From Gnetum montanum (lineage: Eukaryota; Streptophyta; Gnetopsida; Gnetales; Gnetaceae): a stretch of 64,000 nt of DNA. The stretch covers positions 1,156,689-1,220,688 of the forward strand of contig MNCI01004113.1 in the NCBI GenBank assembly GCA_015680685.1. Reading direction: 5' to 3'. The position numbers were made by a program, and so were the translations under genes. Numbering within the stretch: the first letter of the stretch is position 1; the number at the start of each line of letters is the position of its first letter. Shown one piece after another: positions 45,142-57,396 of the stretch. Under the pieces are notes generated by a model, which was not told where the DNA came from, ran no database searches, and was given only the letters and a program-made list of their open reading frames with translations.

Positions 45142-47488
45142 CTAGCTCTTCCATCCTTAAAAATGTCATGCTTCATGGCCTTTCACAAGCTAGAAGGCAC
45201 CATGCCCCCATGCCTCATGGCTAACACAACAATCATGACTCAATGCATTACTAATGTAAGAATGAGTATCACTGGAGGTTTTTATTTTAAGCTTCACTTG
45301 CTCATGGAGGCTTTTCCTCATGTCCCACCATGCTTTCTTTGGCTGAGCATCTCCTTGAAATGCTTCCCTTACATTTTGATAATGACTTAAACCTACATAA
45401 AAGTAATACAAGAATCTAGAAAAATAATTATTAGCTTAAATCCATGGAGTAGGCCTCCTTTCCCTATGCCCAAATAACAATGAAATTCTTCACTTGCTAC
45501 CAACTGATCTTTCTTATTCTTCCAGCATCTCTTTGCGAATACAAATTTTAGTCTAACCACTACATAAGTGTCCAAAAGAATCAACCAATATACTACTACC
45601 ATCAACACCCAATATTGAATAGCAGTACCAACAAAATTTTTCTCATTCATATGAGACTCCACACAATTAGTAACAACATCCATATCAAATGCATCCTCTT
45701 CATCATAAAAAAAATTTCATCATCACAAATAGCATTCACCCTTACAATCTTCTTATAACTAGGAAGCATCAATGAGTAATTTAAATTACCAACCTTATTG
45801 TCAATGGTAGTAGACAATAGCCTAAACTTATGATTGTCTTGCCTTAAAATTCAACTATTATTTTCACCATCAAAGACATTCTTGTTATCATAATTCTATG
45901 ATCTACCAAATATAAGATTTGAACAATCAATAGGTAATACATCACATAGAATTTGATCATGGAAACTTCTAATGGAATAATCAGTAAGGAATTATTCCTT
46001 AACTTTCTTATAATGATGCTTCATTGATAACTGCACTTTGTATGGATTAGGGTGAGGAATTATAGCTAACTACAATGATTTCACCACCTTCATAGAAATC
46101 ATATTTTCTTATGCTCCACCATCATTGAGCACACTCAATGAGTAATCCTTAACATCACAATGAGTTCTAAATAAAATCTTTCTCATAACATCCTTATTTG
46201 AACTAACATGTCCAACAAAAGTAAAACTATTCAATTTACTTTGGTAAATAATATGTAAATGCTCATGTTCACATATTTTCTTTGAAGATTTAGGTTCATC
46301 ATCTTGCATAGTTTGAATTTCCTTACCCTTAAAGGCATTCTTATTTGTCTTTGTGCATTCCCATTATTTTTGACCTGATTCACCACAATCATAACATTTA
46401 TCTTGACCATGATCTTTACCTCTTGGAGATCATTCCCTTCTTGTTCCCCTCTTAGGAGAAGTAGACTCACTTTCCTTCTACTTTGGCTCATATTCACCAT
46501 TCTCCTTGGATGATTTATTTAACTTGTGAGCCATGTGTTTCTTATCCTTTTTCTTGTGATTGATATCCCTCTTTAGGCCAAATATTGTGATTTTCATTTT
46601 AGCCTTGAGAGTAAGATCATAGGCTTCACCAAGAGTATCAGGCTCATAGAATGCTAATTCTTACTAGTATTGCATCCTTAATCCACTAATGAAGTTAGAA
46701 TCTTGTTCATACTCAATCCAATGAATATAAACCATTTCCAAGGCTTTACAAAATTTAGCATAAAAATCCTTTACCCCTTAATCTCCTTGTCTAAGAAATT
46801 TTACTTTCTTAATGGCTTCATGATGGAAGGATGTCTTCTCAAAATTTTGCTTTAACATGAATTCCATGAGTTGCCAACTCTTAATAGGTCTTCCATGTTC
46901 TTCAAGGTATTCAAGACATTCTTTGTTCCATCATTTAGCTACCAATCCTTCAATTTTACTCTCAACAACATGAACCATTGTCTCACTACAAAGTTGCTCA
47001 ACAAGAACATATTTATTCATAATTCTAAGCCAAGAAAGAAAGAAATATATATCTTTAACATCTTTAAAGGAGAATATCCACATAAGGAACTCTTAAACTA
47101 CTTCTTAACATCTTTACAAACCTTTGATTATCATTTTCCTCATTACTAAAAGAAAAACTTGGCTCGTACCTTTAAGTTCTAGTCCCTTCTCTCCTTGGAG
47201 TTCTTCGATCATGTCTTCCTCTTGATCCTTGTAGAGGTGTAAAAGGATTCTTGTCTTCAATCTCCTCTTCACTTCTTCTTGAAGTTTCTTGAAAATATTG
47301 TAAGTTGAAGATCCTTAATTTGGGAAGAACTTCTTGCATTCTAGCCATAAAAGCTTTGAAGGAGTCTTTGAGTTCTTAAATCTCTTGTTTAAGATCTTGA
47401 TTAGTCTTCTTCTTAGGAGCCATACCTTTCTCCAATCTACTTGTAGATGTGTGGATTCCTCTAAACCTTTGCTCTAATATCAATCTAT
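45142..47488 (-). pseudogene. Gag and protease of the minus-strand gypsy element
   Basis: Gag starts at ATG 47422 on the minus strand with MAPKKKTNQDLKQEI and has an R/E-rich stretch. Through frameshifts come FYEPDTLGEAYDLTLKAKMK (46640-46580), HKKKDKKHMAHKLN, and a knuckle CYDCGESGQK (46400-46360). The PR zone reads ILFRTHCDVKDYSLSVLNDGGA (46180-46110, the usual IIDGGS being LNDGGA), PHPNPYKVQ (46040) and ILCDVLPIDCSNLIFGR (45960-45905, usual form WCDVVPMDACHILLGRPW). After about 45790 the frame decays. This PR type belongs with chromovirus-like or Reina-like gypsy proteins. Nothing of RT is present before the LTR at 45141. Confidence 0.78.
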
Positions 47489-48496
47489 TGTAGGGGTGGC
47501 ATCCCAATAGAACCCAATCCACAACTTCCAAGTAGATTTAGCTTAGAAAATAAAAGTAGCATAATGAAATAGAGAAAAATCTCCTTATATTAAGAAAATT
47601 CTTAAAATACATAGAAAATATATTATAGTTAAGAGGCCAAGCTCAGCTTACAACTCTCCCAAGGATATTAGAGGCCACACTTATCCCCTATCAATTCACA
47701 ATAGCTCACCATGGAGCCCAAGCTTAAGACAAGACACGTATAAGAGATTTCCTCAACCTCTCTCAAGTGCTCTCCCTTGCCTCTCACTTATTTCCTTGCA
47801 CAAGCTCTCTTTTTTCATAAGCTCTCCTCCTTCAGAGCTCTCTATGTTGTTCTTGGTGTGGGTTAGGTACCAACAATGGTGAATTACATCAATATTTATA
47901 AGCAATTGGAAGACAAGAAACATAGAAATATTTTCTCAACTCAACTTAAGGTTCTTTAGATGCTTTCAAAGTCTTCTCATCTTCTCCCTAGCTATTTTCA
48001 TCTTTCTTTGGCTATTTTCATCTTTCTTTAGATGTTTTTTTTTGAATTAGGATGGGTGTTTTTAAAAGTTTCCCCATCCGTATGGGTCATCTCGAACCTT
48101 ACCATGATATCTTTGTAAAAACCCAACTCTCAGTGGGAACATCTATTATTTTTCTAGGATGTCCTATCTAGTTCCAACACATCCTAGGTTCTGGTGGGAT
48201 GTTTTGCTCAAGATGTCACTTGTATAGTTGGGACATCTTAGTTGGGATGTTCCATTTTCTAGTAGGACCTCCCACCTCCTAGGGCTAAACACAAATATGC
48301 TTATTTTGATGTCCGGAACTTCTGAATGCCTCCAAGTAAGTTTCCATAAATCCTAGAACCCCCTAAACTCATCAACATGAGCCCAAAATACCCCAAAACA
48401 TGCCAAAACATCTAAGATTCATCATCAACAAAATCAACACAAGAAGATACAATGCATTTGGAGTAGAACAAGGGGACCAAAAGAGGTATTCCTACA
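47489..48496 (-). mobile_element. 5' LTR of the minus-strand gypsy element
   Basis: 1,008 bp, pairs with 44165-45141. Small insertions account for its extra length, such as the doubled CTATTTTCATCTTTCTTT at 47993-48025. Confidence 0.85.
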
Positions 48497-49479
48497 CTGC
48501 TCTTACATAGGATTGATAGGAAATGATATAGTTTTGATATAAAATCACAATACAAAGCATGTAGGATTTCCAAAAAAATTAGAGCATACTAAGCAATAGA
48601 ATCTAAAAGAGATTGGATCAATGAACATAGGTCAATGATGATTAATGAACTAGAAAGCCTTTGAATCTGTATCATAACTTTCTTAAACTTCTTTATATTT
48701 CCATATGGTGTTGTAGAAACTAATATAGAGGAAAAGCACTATCATAAAATAGCCAAATCATTAGAGAATGATGAATGTGCTTAATCTCTTGAAGCTACTA
48801 TGAATGTTAAAATTATTAAAAGATCCTAAAGAATTTCTTCAATGCTAAATTTATCATAAGAAGAAGCTCTAATTTTGCCATTTTGAGTTAAACAAACTAG
48901 GAAATTTTTGAGATAGATTAAGAATTCTAAAAATTCATCAAAAAAGCTAGTTTTAGGATGGAGATTGATGGTTTTAAACATAACATGATAAATGATGTAG
49001 AAATAATTTTTGAAATAATTTTGCTATAACTGTAATTGGGGGATGAGAAAATGACATGAAAGATAATGTGGGCTGTTATTTATGGTATCAATTTGGGCTA
49101 GAATAGGAAATGATTTAAGGATTAATATAAGATATCAATTCTCACATCAATTTCACATAAGTAATAACATAGTCACAAATATGACAATTAAATTAATGCA
49201 GGCATCAACTTTGTAATATTAAAACAAGTCTAAAATAATGATATAGTTCTTCAAAAAACTTTGAAATAGTTTTTGACAATAGCTAGAATGATGAATGCTA
49301 ATGTTGAAGGACTATGAAACATTGATAAATGGTCTTCCTAAAAGAAATGCTAAAAGTGATACAACATGTTAATTCTTATGTCAATTTCGACATCTAATGA
49401 AAATTAAAGTTGTAATTACTAACTTAAAAATTGTGGTGATCACTAATGCAAAAATATGTGTACCCAAGCTTCAAATAAC
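48497..49479. other. AT-rich stretch, no gene seen
   Basis: No recognisable coding content. It may hold the tail and LTR of the minus-strand Tat-like fragment that follows, but I found no second LTR copy. Confidence 0.35.
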
Positions 49480-49760
49480 TAATAAGGAGGTGAAACAGTG
49501 GATACAACATTGTTTTCTCTTGATGAATACTAATGAAAGGCTAAAAGAGGGATATCAAAATGAGTGATCATGTGATCTAGAAGAATGTGGGATTTAGTGG
49601 ACTATAATGGAACATCCTCTACCCATTTGATAAAATATGTTATAGTAGTTAACATAAATTAGAGATTGATAGAAGATTTGGGATGAATGTCACCAATGAG
49701 ATCTAGTCCCCATTTCTAGAATGGCCAAGTAATGTGAGATGTTTAAAGCTTTTAAAATGA
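49480..49760 (-). pseudogene. Tat-like gypsy integrase core fragment
   Basis: On the minus strand: PF, then WGLDLIGDIHPKSS, LTTITYFIKWVEDVPL, and HMITHFDIP. This fits the integrase core of Tat-type elements (WGIDVIGPINPPSS, TDYFTKWVEAVPL) with the first catalytic Asp kept. Several TAG codons replace Gln. The part with the second Asp and the Glu is not seen. Confidence 0.8.
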
Positions 49761-50239
49761 CATGTACATTAAAGAAGCATGTCTTAGACAAGTATTACAA
49801 GATTGCACTAAATGATGGACATATTTAACCATTGTGAATCATTAGTTTCCTAATGCATGTATTTGTAATATCAAAGATTAGGATTCTAATAACCACTGCA
49901 TACTCTGAAATGAACTTACTCAAGGATGATTTTATCTTCTTCTAGATTGCAACATTTGATAAAGATGTCATTGGATAAGATGAGACATAAAACATTAAAA
50001 TCAATGATACAAAAATATCAACTACATTTTCATAAAGCATATATTTTAGTAAGAGAGAAGTAATTTAGAGTCTCTTTGGTTGTAGGATATTAAACAATAT
50101 GATCATATGAATAAATTTGCATTTTCGTATCAGTCATATTAATGTAGTTATGGTTAGATTTGATAATTAGAATAGAATAAGAAGTTTAGAAAAAATTATT
50201 TTGGATAAAAAATGATTAGGTTATGATGGTAAAAGTTGC

Positions 50240-50760
50240 AAAGGCATTAGCTAGCATATTCTCAAATCCTGAAACATGAATATGTAGAGGTTTTAAACTT
50301 TGAAACAAGATATTTTGTTATCTTAAGATAAGAAAGTAGATATGGATCCTTACATGCATAATAATCATTGGCTTGGTTAAAAAGAAGTTATGAATCACCA
50401 TAGATGATGATGGTTTTAACCTCATGTCATAAGGCTAGTAAGAGCCCTTATTTAGCTACTTTATTTGTGCAAGAAAATTTAAGCATGTAGGTATGATAGA
50501 AAACTTGCTTTTTTGACTTAGAAAAGACACATGCAATGCTAGATCCTTGTGAACTATGACCTTTATCAAAATTAAAAGTGACATCATAGTCATCAAGTAT
50601 ATTATAAAAGTATTCATATCAATTAGAGCTATCAAGTTAGAGTTAGATGGAACAAATGGATTGGAAAAAGAGAATACCATTAGATCAGCAATGGCTTGAC
50701 ATTTAATTAAGTGTTGTGATAACTAAGATTCATCAAACTTAGCTAAAAGAGCTTTTTAAT
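50240..50760 (-). pseudogene. Tat-like RNase H fragment with upstream linker
   Basis: On the minus strand: CQAIADLM (50705-50690), the linker that normally follows RNase H in gypsy pol (KGQAIADFLA), then a frameshifted DDVTFNFDKGHSSQG, MLKFSCTNKVAK, and IIIYGDS then LLFNQANDYYACKDPYLL, which fits the second RNase H (FPCTNNMAEYEAL, GDSELIIRQVNGEY, KDPKLLPY). NMLANAFATF (50255-50235) ends it. Here this RNase H precedes integrase directly, the usual Tat order, unlike the element at 26990-30730. Confidence 0.72.
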
Positions 50761-51290
50761 GAGTTATAAAATTATAATCATAAGTATTGTTATAAATTGA
50801 AGGATATTATCTCTACAAATGATGTGAACTTTAAAACCTATGGGTAATTCATTCATTTCTTAAGGCCAAATACAATGCTTAAACATGACTTATTGATAAT
50901 ATCAATATATCTAGATTAGCAATTGGAAAAGGAGTGAGAGATGTAGTAGATAGGAATATCTACTTCATCTTTTCATCATTGACAAAGCATTGTCATAATG
51001 GAATGATCATATTTAAATAAGTATAACTAGCATGGTGACCAAATTGACAATTTTCAATGATTTTGGAAAATTGGAGCTTTGTGAAAATTTAATAGTTTAG
51101 GTGTTTTAGGATTGGTTATTGTGCATTAGCTTTTTATTTTAATGCCATTAGAATTATCTTTCTTTAAATCTATATGAGTTCTATTTATTTTACTAAATTT
51201 TGATTTTTCTATGTTTTTTTTTGAGTTTTTCAATTTCTACTATGATTTGGACCCTTTATCATGATGTTGAGCATTTACAACTATTTAATT
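50761..51290. other. Decayed stretch, no clear gene
   Basis: May contain RT/RNase H remains of the minus-strand Tat-like element, but no motif can be named. Confidence 0.3.
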
Positions 51291-51299
51291 TGATCTATA

Positions 51300-53284
51300 G
51301 GTCCTTTATTATTTTCTAAATAATCATATTGTTACAGGAGTTCTAGTTAGTTTAAGATTGGTTGAAACATTTTTCATGTTGATTTTTATACCTTCATTTT
51401 TGCACTAAAGCTATGAGCCAACTATGATTTGTGATGAGAGTGCCACCATTAATCATGAGTCATGATCAAGTTGTGGTCTCCCATCATGGATCATGGTAAG
51501 GCCATGGTTAATCATTTTTTCGTTCCTTATAGTTTTAGTTTGTATTTTTGAAAAACTTAAAATTTTAGGAGATGTGTTCAACTCATGATAAATCACCACA
51601 AGTAATGGTAAAGTTGTGGTCAAGTATTCTTTACCATTTTATCCATTTTGAGTAATCCTAAGTGGTTTCTAGTCAACCATGGATCTTGGTCTAGTTGTGA
51701 CCCTCCAACACAGTTTGTGGTCAACCCATGATCAAGTTATTGATGAGCCCAAATTTACAATAGTTTTTACAAGTAGTTTTTGTAAGTAAAACATGAGTTT
51801 TGGTTAGCTATCAAGTGTTGTTGTTATGTTTTGGTCTTCTAAATTTTTCTAGTTTTAGATCTATCTTACCATCAAATATTAGTTTGGCATGTTTTGACAT
51901 CTTAAAAGCTATTTGACATCATTAAATAGGTCTACCATTTATTGATTTATTGGATTTGACATTGGAATCAATTGTTGGACCATGATGGAGTTTTTAGCAA
52001 TTGAAATATGTTAGTCTATTTGATGTATCCCTTTACCCTCAATATTTGGTTTGTACATGTTTGCATATTTGTATGTTTATTATTTATCAGGAGTCAGTAC
52101 CAAGTTGTGTGACTTGTTGGAGAGGGGCTTCATGGAGATTTCTGGTATTTTATCCTTGTTGAGATCATCAGTATGACTTTGGCTATAGGCCCCATCTTGT
52201 AGGAGAGGATGAAGCATGATTCATTAATCCGTTGTTTGGTGCCTATAGAATGTTAGGGGTAAGTCTTGGATGACATATCTAGTACTAGTAATTTGGTTGA
52301 GAATAATAAATAAATCCATGCCAATGATAGTTTGGCATTTCATTTATTTGAAATTTGGTTAGGAAAGTACTTATGACAATAATTCATACATTTGAAATGA
52401 AATCTAGTATGTGCTAGTCTTCTTGTTTGTAGGTTGATGGATTGAAATGAATAATTTCTTTTAGTTAAATATTTTTTTAATATCTAAATCTATGTATGAT
52501 GTATGATCCATGTTGTTTAGTATGTGTATACTCTACTAACATGTGTTACAAGTTAGAATGCCTTCATCAAGTCACCATGAGCCTTATCCTTGAATCAACT
52601 AAAGGAGATGCCAAGGTTTCTTACTCAATTTATACTGATTGCACTTTTAATGTTTTAGGTCACCAAGGCTAGGTAGAGCAAGGAGATCTCTTGATATTTG
52701 TTGCTAAATTTTTAGATATTATGCATATTCTTTTTCATCCATTATACTATTTATCTTTTGTAGATTATTACATTTTCTAGACATGTGGTAGACTATCTAT
52801 TTATTAAAAGTCATGTATTTGGATCCTTCATATTTGTATGTGCTGATGAACATATTTGATATTGATGGATATTTATCTTTATGCATTATTTTCAGATTCA
52901 TATGCTATATTAACTATTTTTAGTTTAGTGGTAACTTTTAATTTTCTAACACACACACATAAGTTATCTAGTTATATTGTATATTCTTCCTTTATTAATA
53001 TCATTTTTTTAAAATCATTTTATCATGTATATTTCTTTCACTTCCTTATCACTACGTTAGATCATTTTTTCTTTCATTTATTTCTTGGCAATAGGAAGTG
53101 ATTTAGAGTATAAATCACTTCCTATACATGTATACTTACATTTATACATGAAGGAAGTGATCTAATGTAGATGAAGGAAGTGATCATTTATACTCTAATC
53201 ACTTCCTATACTCTAATAAATTTTTAGGAATTCCATACCCAATGTAATGCTTTCCAACTTAAGGCTAGGAAGAAGGATGTTACA
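51300..53284 (+). mobile_element. 5' LTR of a gag-only gypsy element (left end uncertain)
   Basis: Aligns with 56560-57396: a series of TCATGATCAAGTTGTGGTC-type imperfect repeats (51420-51720 and 56590-56960), GGATATTTAT with CAGATT (52863 and 57145) and the end CAATGTAATGCTTTCCAAC, AAGGCTAGGAAGAAGGATGT, TACA. A primer binding site follows. This copy is longer; it has about 750 bp around 52060-52850 that the right copy lacks. Confidence 0.65.
53038..53210. repeat. Nested inverted repeats within the LTR
   Basis: Two hairpins, AGGAAGTGATTT...AAATCACTTCCT (53093-53123, 12-bp perfect stem) and AGGAAGTGAT...ATCACTTCCT (53175-53207), which also pair with each other through AGAGTATAAAT and ATTTATACTCT. 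A longer arm pairs 53039-53065 (CACTTCCTTATCACTACGTT) with 53148-53180. It is absent from the right LTR copy at the same place, so it is probably a small inserted element of MITE type. Confidence 0.65.
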
Positions 53285-53287
53285 AGC

Positions 53288-53302
53288 TAGCATTAGAGCA
53301 TA
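53288..53302 (+). promoter_or_regulatory. Primer binding site (tRNA-iMet type)
   Basis: TAGCATTAGAGCATAGG three bases after the LTR end; the canonical site is TGGTATCAGAGCATAGG. It fixes the plus orientation of the element. Confidence 0.65.
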
Positions 53303-53640
53303 GGTTTTGATGGTTTTCTTATTTATTGTTATTGTATCTAGTGATGTTAGGTGTTAAAGATGGATGTAGTTATGGTAGAAGGATGGATGTTAGGCCTAGT
53401 AATCTAACTTCAATATCTTATTCCATTTTCAATTGAATGGAGGAGCACATAATTGGTTCTTCAGTGGAGACTATTACACCTACTGCTACTTCTACTATAA
53501 ACAAGGAGACTAGTCAATCAAACATCAACCACTATTTATTCCAATTACTTCATTAACATATAAGAAAAAACTTAAACATGTTATTAATGCTTGTCGGTTC
53601 GATGAGTAGTAGTAGTGACAAATGATTGATGGAACATAAG
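53303..53640 (+). mobile_element. Leader of the gag-only gypsy element
   Basis: Untranslated or decayed gag leader between primer site and the inserted minus-strand LTR. No coding motif is seen. Confidence 0.35.
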
Positions 53641-54765
53641 TGTTGGTGACTATTTGGGACCACTAATGTTTGGCCTCTAGGTCTCATGACTGGGGTCATG
53701 GGAAATTAAGGTATTCCTTCAAACAAGGTTTAGGTGCTTGCTGGTCTTCTAGCAATACCAAGGCTCAGATACCTCCAAATAAACTTAGTGGTTATAGAGT
53801 GAACTAATTGTAAATGTGTGTTGCTGTTGTGAATGTTGAAATGGTTGAGTTTGTGTATGAAACTATAACTAGCTATTGTAAGAAAAAAAATTAGCTAACT
53901 TTGTTGAATACTATGAGTAATTAAAAATTCCTATTTTGTCAAGTCACTTAGTCTATATAGTTCTTATAATACGCTACTTGAAACAAATAAAGTTTGACAA
54001 AAATGCTTGAGCATAATTCTACCATATTTTGCTTCTAATTTTCCCTAGAGAGAAAGTTTTACAAGAAAACTAGAAATAGAGTGAGATTTAAAGGATTTTA
54101 AAAAATAAAAGTAGATTTGTGTGAATCTCAGACATTTAGGTAAGATAAATCAAACATGATGAAACACTTCGCAATAAAGCTATTCCAATTCAATCTAAGT
54201 ATTACAAATTGTCCAAACCCTTTAAGTCCAACAAGAAATTTCATAAAAAACACTCTTATTAAACTATCAAAACACTTTGTAGATGACAAAGTACAAGCTT
54301 TTATTTGGCTAGTTAATAGTTGTCAAAAATTGCAAACACTAGAACTAGCAGAAAAATTTGACAATTTCAAGATTGAATCCCCAAGGCAATAAAATTTAAA
54401 AAAGAAATGAATCTATTTCAAGAAGTTAATGTATCAAAGATTTTTCCAGATCCTCTAGACACAAACAGGCAATTTCTTTAAGACATTACTATTAAATTAC
54501 GTAATATGCTTTTATAAGACAACATAAGCTCTTATATTGCAAACCTAACAAAAGTCTAGTATTGTGCAAAAAAAAAAAAGCTATTATAGTGATAAGAATA
54601 TTCCAGAATTAAATGTGAAGCACGATACTATCTAAACCATTAGTTAAGCAATGAAGAAAAAATGAGAAGAAAATAACTCACTGGATTTAAACAAAGTAGC
54701 TAAATTGATGAATTAGCAAGCCATCTTACAAGTCTTCAATATATTTCTTCTTAATCTCCCATCAA
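53641..54765 (-). mobile_element. Inserted LTR fragment of the 3.3-kb LTR family
   Basis: On the minus strand it ends GTCACCAACA at 53641, as 13380-16657 ends GGTTGCCAACA, and it matches about 15540-16657 through TGGTTTAGATAGTATC, AAAATCTTTG, TCCCTAGAGAGAAAG and GGTATCTGAGCCTTGGT. The rest of the LTR (its first 2.1 kb) is not recognised, so the left-hand limit on the minus strand is unknown. It separates the primer binding site from gag. Confidence 0.7.
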
Positions 54766-55630
54766 TTCCCTCATGATCTTTAGTGAATATTCCATCATGT
54801 CTCATTGTCATTGGCCTTCTCAGTTGCTACATTGTTGCTTGTGACATGTACATGGCACGTGGCACATTTGCATTCATTATTTACTAGGTAGTCATTATAT
54901 GCAAGACATTTGAAGATCTTGGGATCAACGATCAATGAGCTGTGCAGATCTAAAAGAGCCATAAGATACACAAACAAAATTTTATTATATGCACTATCTA
55001 AGTTGGTATGTCTTTGAGCACTGGGGATGAACCTTGCTAGGTTACTCTTAGGTCTTTATGATTGCAAGTTGCAAGTAGTGCCTTGCTCTTCACGATAGAG
55101 GTAAAAGATGCACAAAAAATTTATCATATGTATTATGCAAATACATAGACCTCTTCATGGGATGATGAAAAGACACATTTTTAGGTTTGTAGGCAAACTT
55201 CAAGTCTTGCTTCTATTGATAGACATCTCCTAGGATCTATGACCCTTAAAAATGAAACATGTACTTTCCTTGAGATAGAACCATTTTGAAACACATTAGT
55301 GGTGCATCTTGGAATGTTCATGCCATCTTCCCATGCACATCTAATCTGCTTGAAACCACCATGTGAGCTCACTAGTTTTGTGAACTTGTAATGACTATTA
55401 GAGCTACCTCTTTGGAAAAAAAATGGCTTGTGCATTAAAATTCTACAAATTATCTATGTATGTATGAGACCAAGTTTAAGGCTAAAACGTGCATCAAGGT
55501 TAAAACTTAAAGCCCAGCTCATATGAACTATTTATGTTTGTGTCATGGACATAGGTATTTGTCTCCTTCTTAGCCACAATTAATAATTATTCCTTAGAAA
55601 ATGTCATGCCATCCATTCATACCAACTTCT
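54766..55630. other. No recognisable gene
   Basis: The minus-strand frames 54795-54977 and 55181-55435 are open but match nothing I know. The stretch may be the rest of the inserted LTR or gag leader. Confidence 0.3.
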
Positions 55631-55639
55631 CATCGAACT

Positions 55640-56490
55640 ACAACTTGGCATAGGTGGCACTGAGCTAAGAATGGAGGACGCATGATGATCTGTTCAAGAA
55701 ACCTAATGGAACTATTCCATTCAATAGCTAAAATGTGTCAACGATAAGCTTATGGAATAATTCCATAAGTTGAAACTGCCTATCTTTTATGATGACGATG
55801 ATTCTACTTGTATCACAGAGTGATTAGAGGAGCACACAAAGCTATTCAAGTTGATGAGTTATACTTCCACATAGAAAACTCAATTAGCAACCTACTAATT
55901 TAAAGGTTCTACTAATTGTTGGTGTGCTACTTAGAAGAAGGTACATCATTAGAAGAACTATGATGTTCATAAGAGTGATTTTCTGCTTACTTTCAATTAG
56001 TATTTCATTCCTTTAGAGTACATAAAGGCTAAAGCAAATGAATTTTATCACCTCCACCAAGGGATTTGGATTACTTTTGAGTATAATTATAAGTTTTTAG
56101 AGCTAAGCATGTATGTGACTCATATATATTCTAATGAGAAGACTAGGATAAACCATTTTATTCATGGTCTTTGTGCATTTATTAAGAACTACTTGCTTTT
56201 ATTCTATCTTCAAACCTATGAAGATGCGTGTGTTCATACAATGAACTTAAATCATAGTTAGTTAATGAAGGAAATGCATCACAATGATTCTTAGAAGAGG
56301 GATAAAACCTCTTTTGGGAATTCTTGTGAGTTCAAGTAGGTCTAGGATTCTAGATCTAGTAAATAATAGCAGTCTTCAAGAGGTGGGACCACTTCTAGAT
56401 CCATTATCTTTCTTGCTTGCAGGAAAGTTAAGTATCTTTACAAAGATTATCTTAACTATCATAACTATGGACAACTAAGTAACAAGAGCT
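55640..56490 (+). pseudogene. Gypsy gag, followed directly by the 3' LTR
   Basis: Readable gag segments: LEEHTKLFKLMSYTST, ACNCWCAT-type tryptophan motif (55915-55930), YFIPLEYIKAKANEFYHLHQG (56000-56060), EYNYKFLELSMYV then RINHFIHGLCAFIKNYLLL (56085-56205), YEDACVHTMNL, and a Ser/Arg-rich C-terminus DSRSSK with QSSRGGTTSRS (56350-56400). This is the Retrotrans_gag core and C-terminal spacer of a chromovirus-like gypsy. No zinc knuckle, PR, RT or IN follows before the LTR at about 56560. Confidence 0.7.
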
Positions 56491-56559
56491 TTAGCTATCT
56501 CAAGTATTTAAACAATGGTGGTTCTTCATAGTTTCTAGTCATTCGGTGATCTTTTCATT

Positions 56560-57396
56560 TTGTTTATCTACCTTTTTCAAACTTTTTGTCATAACAAGTC
56601 ATGATGAGATTAATGGTCCTAATCATAGGTTATGGTATGATTGACCCTAAGCTATTTATCATATTTTCCAATCTCTATTTTGAGGAAACTTTAAATCCAA
56701 CAAGTTGTGATAAAGTTATGGTGTACACCATGAGTTTTGATGAAGTCATGGTTAAGTTTTCCTTCTTGTTTTTATAATTCTAAGGTAATTTGTAAGCTTT
56801 ATTACTAATCATGAGTTAAGGTTAACTTGTGATCTATCCATCACGTGTGATGTTTAGGTCTTGGTTAAGTATTTTTACTATAATTTGTATCAAACATTTT
56901 TCTATGTAAACCATAAGTTATGGTCTAGTGGTGATCAACCATCATGGGTTGTAGTGAGGTCATGGCGAATTTGTGAAATCTTTGCTAGTGTTATGGATCT
57001 TTGGATTTTATGTATGATTATTTTTCAATATTAGTCTATTTACATCTTTGCATTTTTATAGACCTATATCATATTATTCTCTTTCATGTATTCTTTTTTT
57101 GGATTATAAATATTATGTATTGTTGAAGATGTTTTAATACTGCTGGATATTTATGATTAGCATTCAGATTTTCAGATTTACATTTTCATTGTTGTTTTCT
57201 AATTTAGCTTTCATTTTCAATCCTTTATATATATAATTATAATTATAATTATAATGTTAATTAATTATATTTTGATTATTCTTCTGTTATTATCATTTAT
57301 TATTTTCAATTCCTCTTGCCATGACCAAGCATTCATTAGAAATTCTCTAACCAATGTATTGCTCTCCCACCAAAGGCTAGGAACAAAGGTGTTATA
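56560..57396 (+). mobile_element. 3' LTR of the gag-only gypsy element
   Basis: Pairs with 51300-53284 and ends AAGGCTAGGAACAAAGGTGTTATA, cf. GATGTTACA. It includes a run of TATAATTATAATTATAAT (57225-57258). Confidence 0.6.

Larger units (their letters stand above)
44165..48496 (-). mobile_element. Ty3/gypsy element with two LTRs, gag and protease only
   Basis: LTRs at 44165-45141 and 47489-48496 are direct repeats. On the minus strand the element starts at 48496 with TGTAGGAATACC and ends at 44165 with CCACCCCTACA. A tRNA-iMet type primer site (TTGATATTAGAGCAAAGG, family TGGTATCAGAGC) lies next to the 5' LTR at 47468-47486. The internal part is 2.3 kb and encodes gag and the beginning of PR, then stops. 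RT, RNase H and IN are missing. No clear target duplication: left flank TTTGG, right flank CTGCT. Confidence 0.85.
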
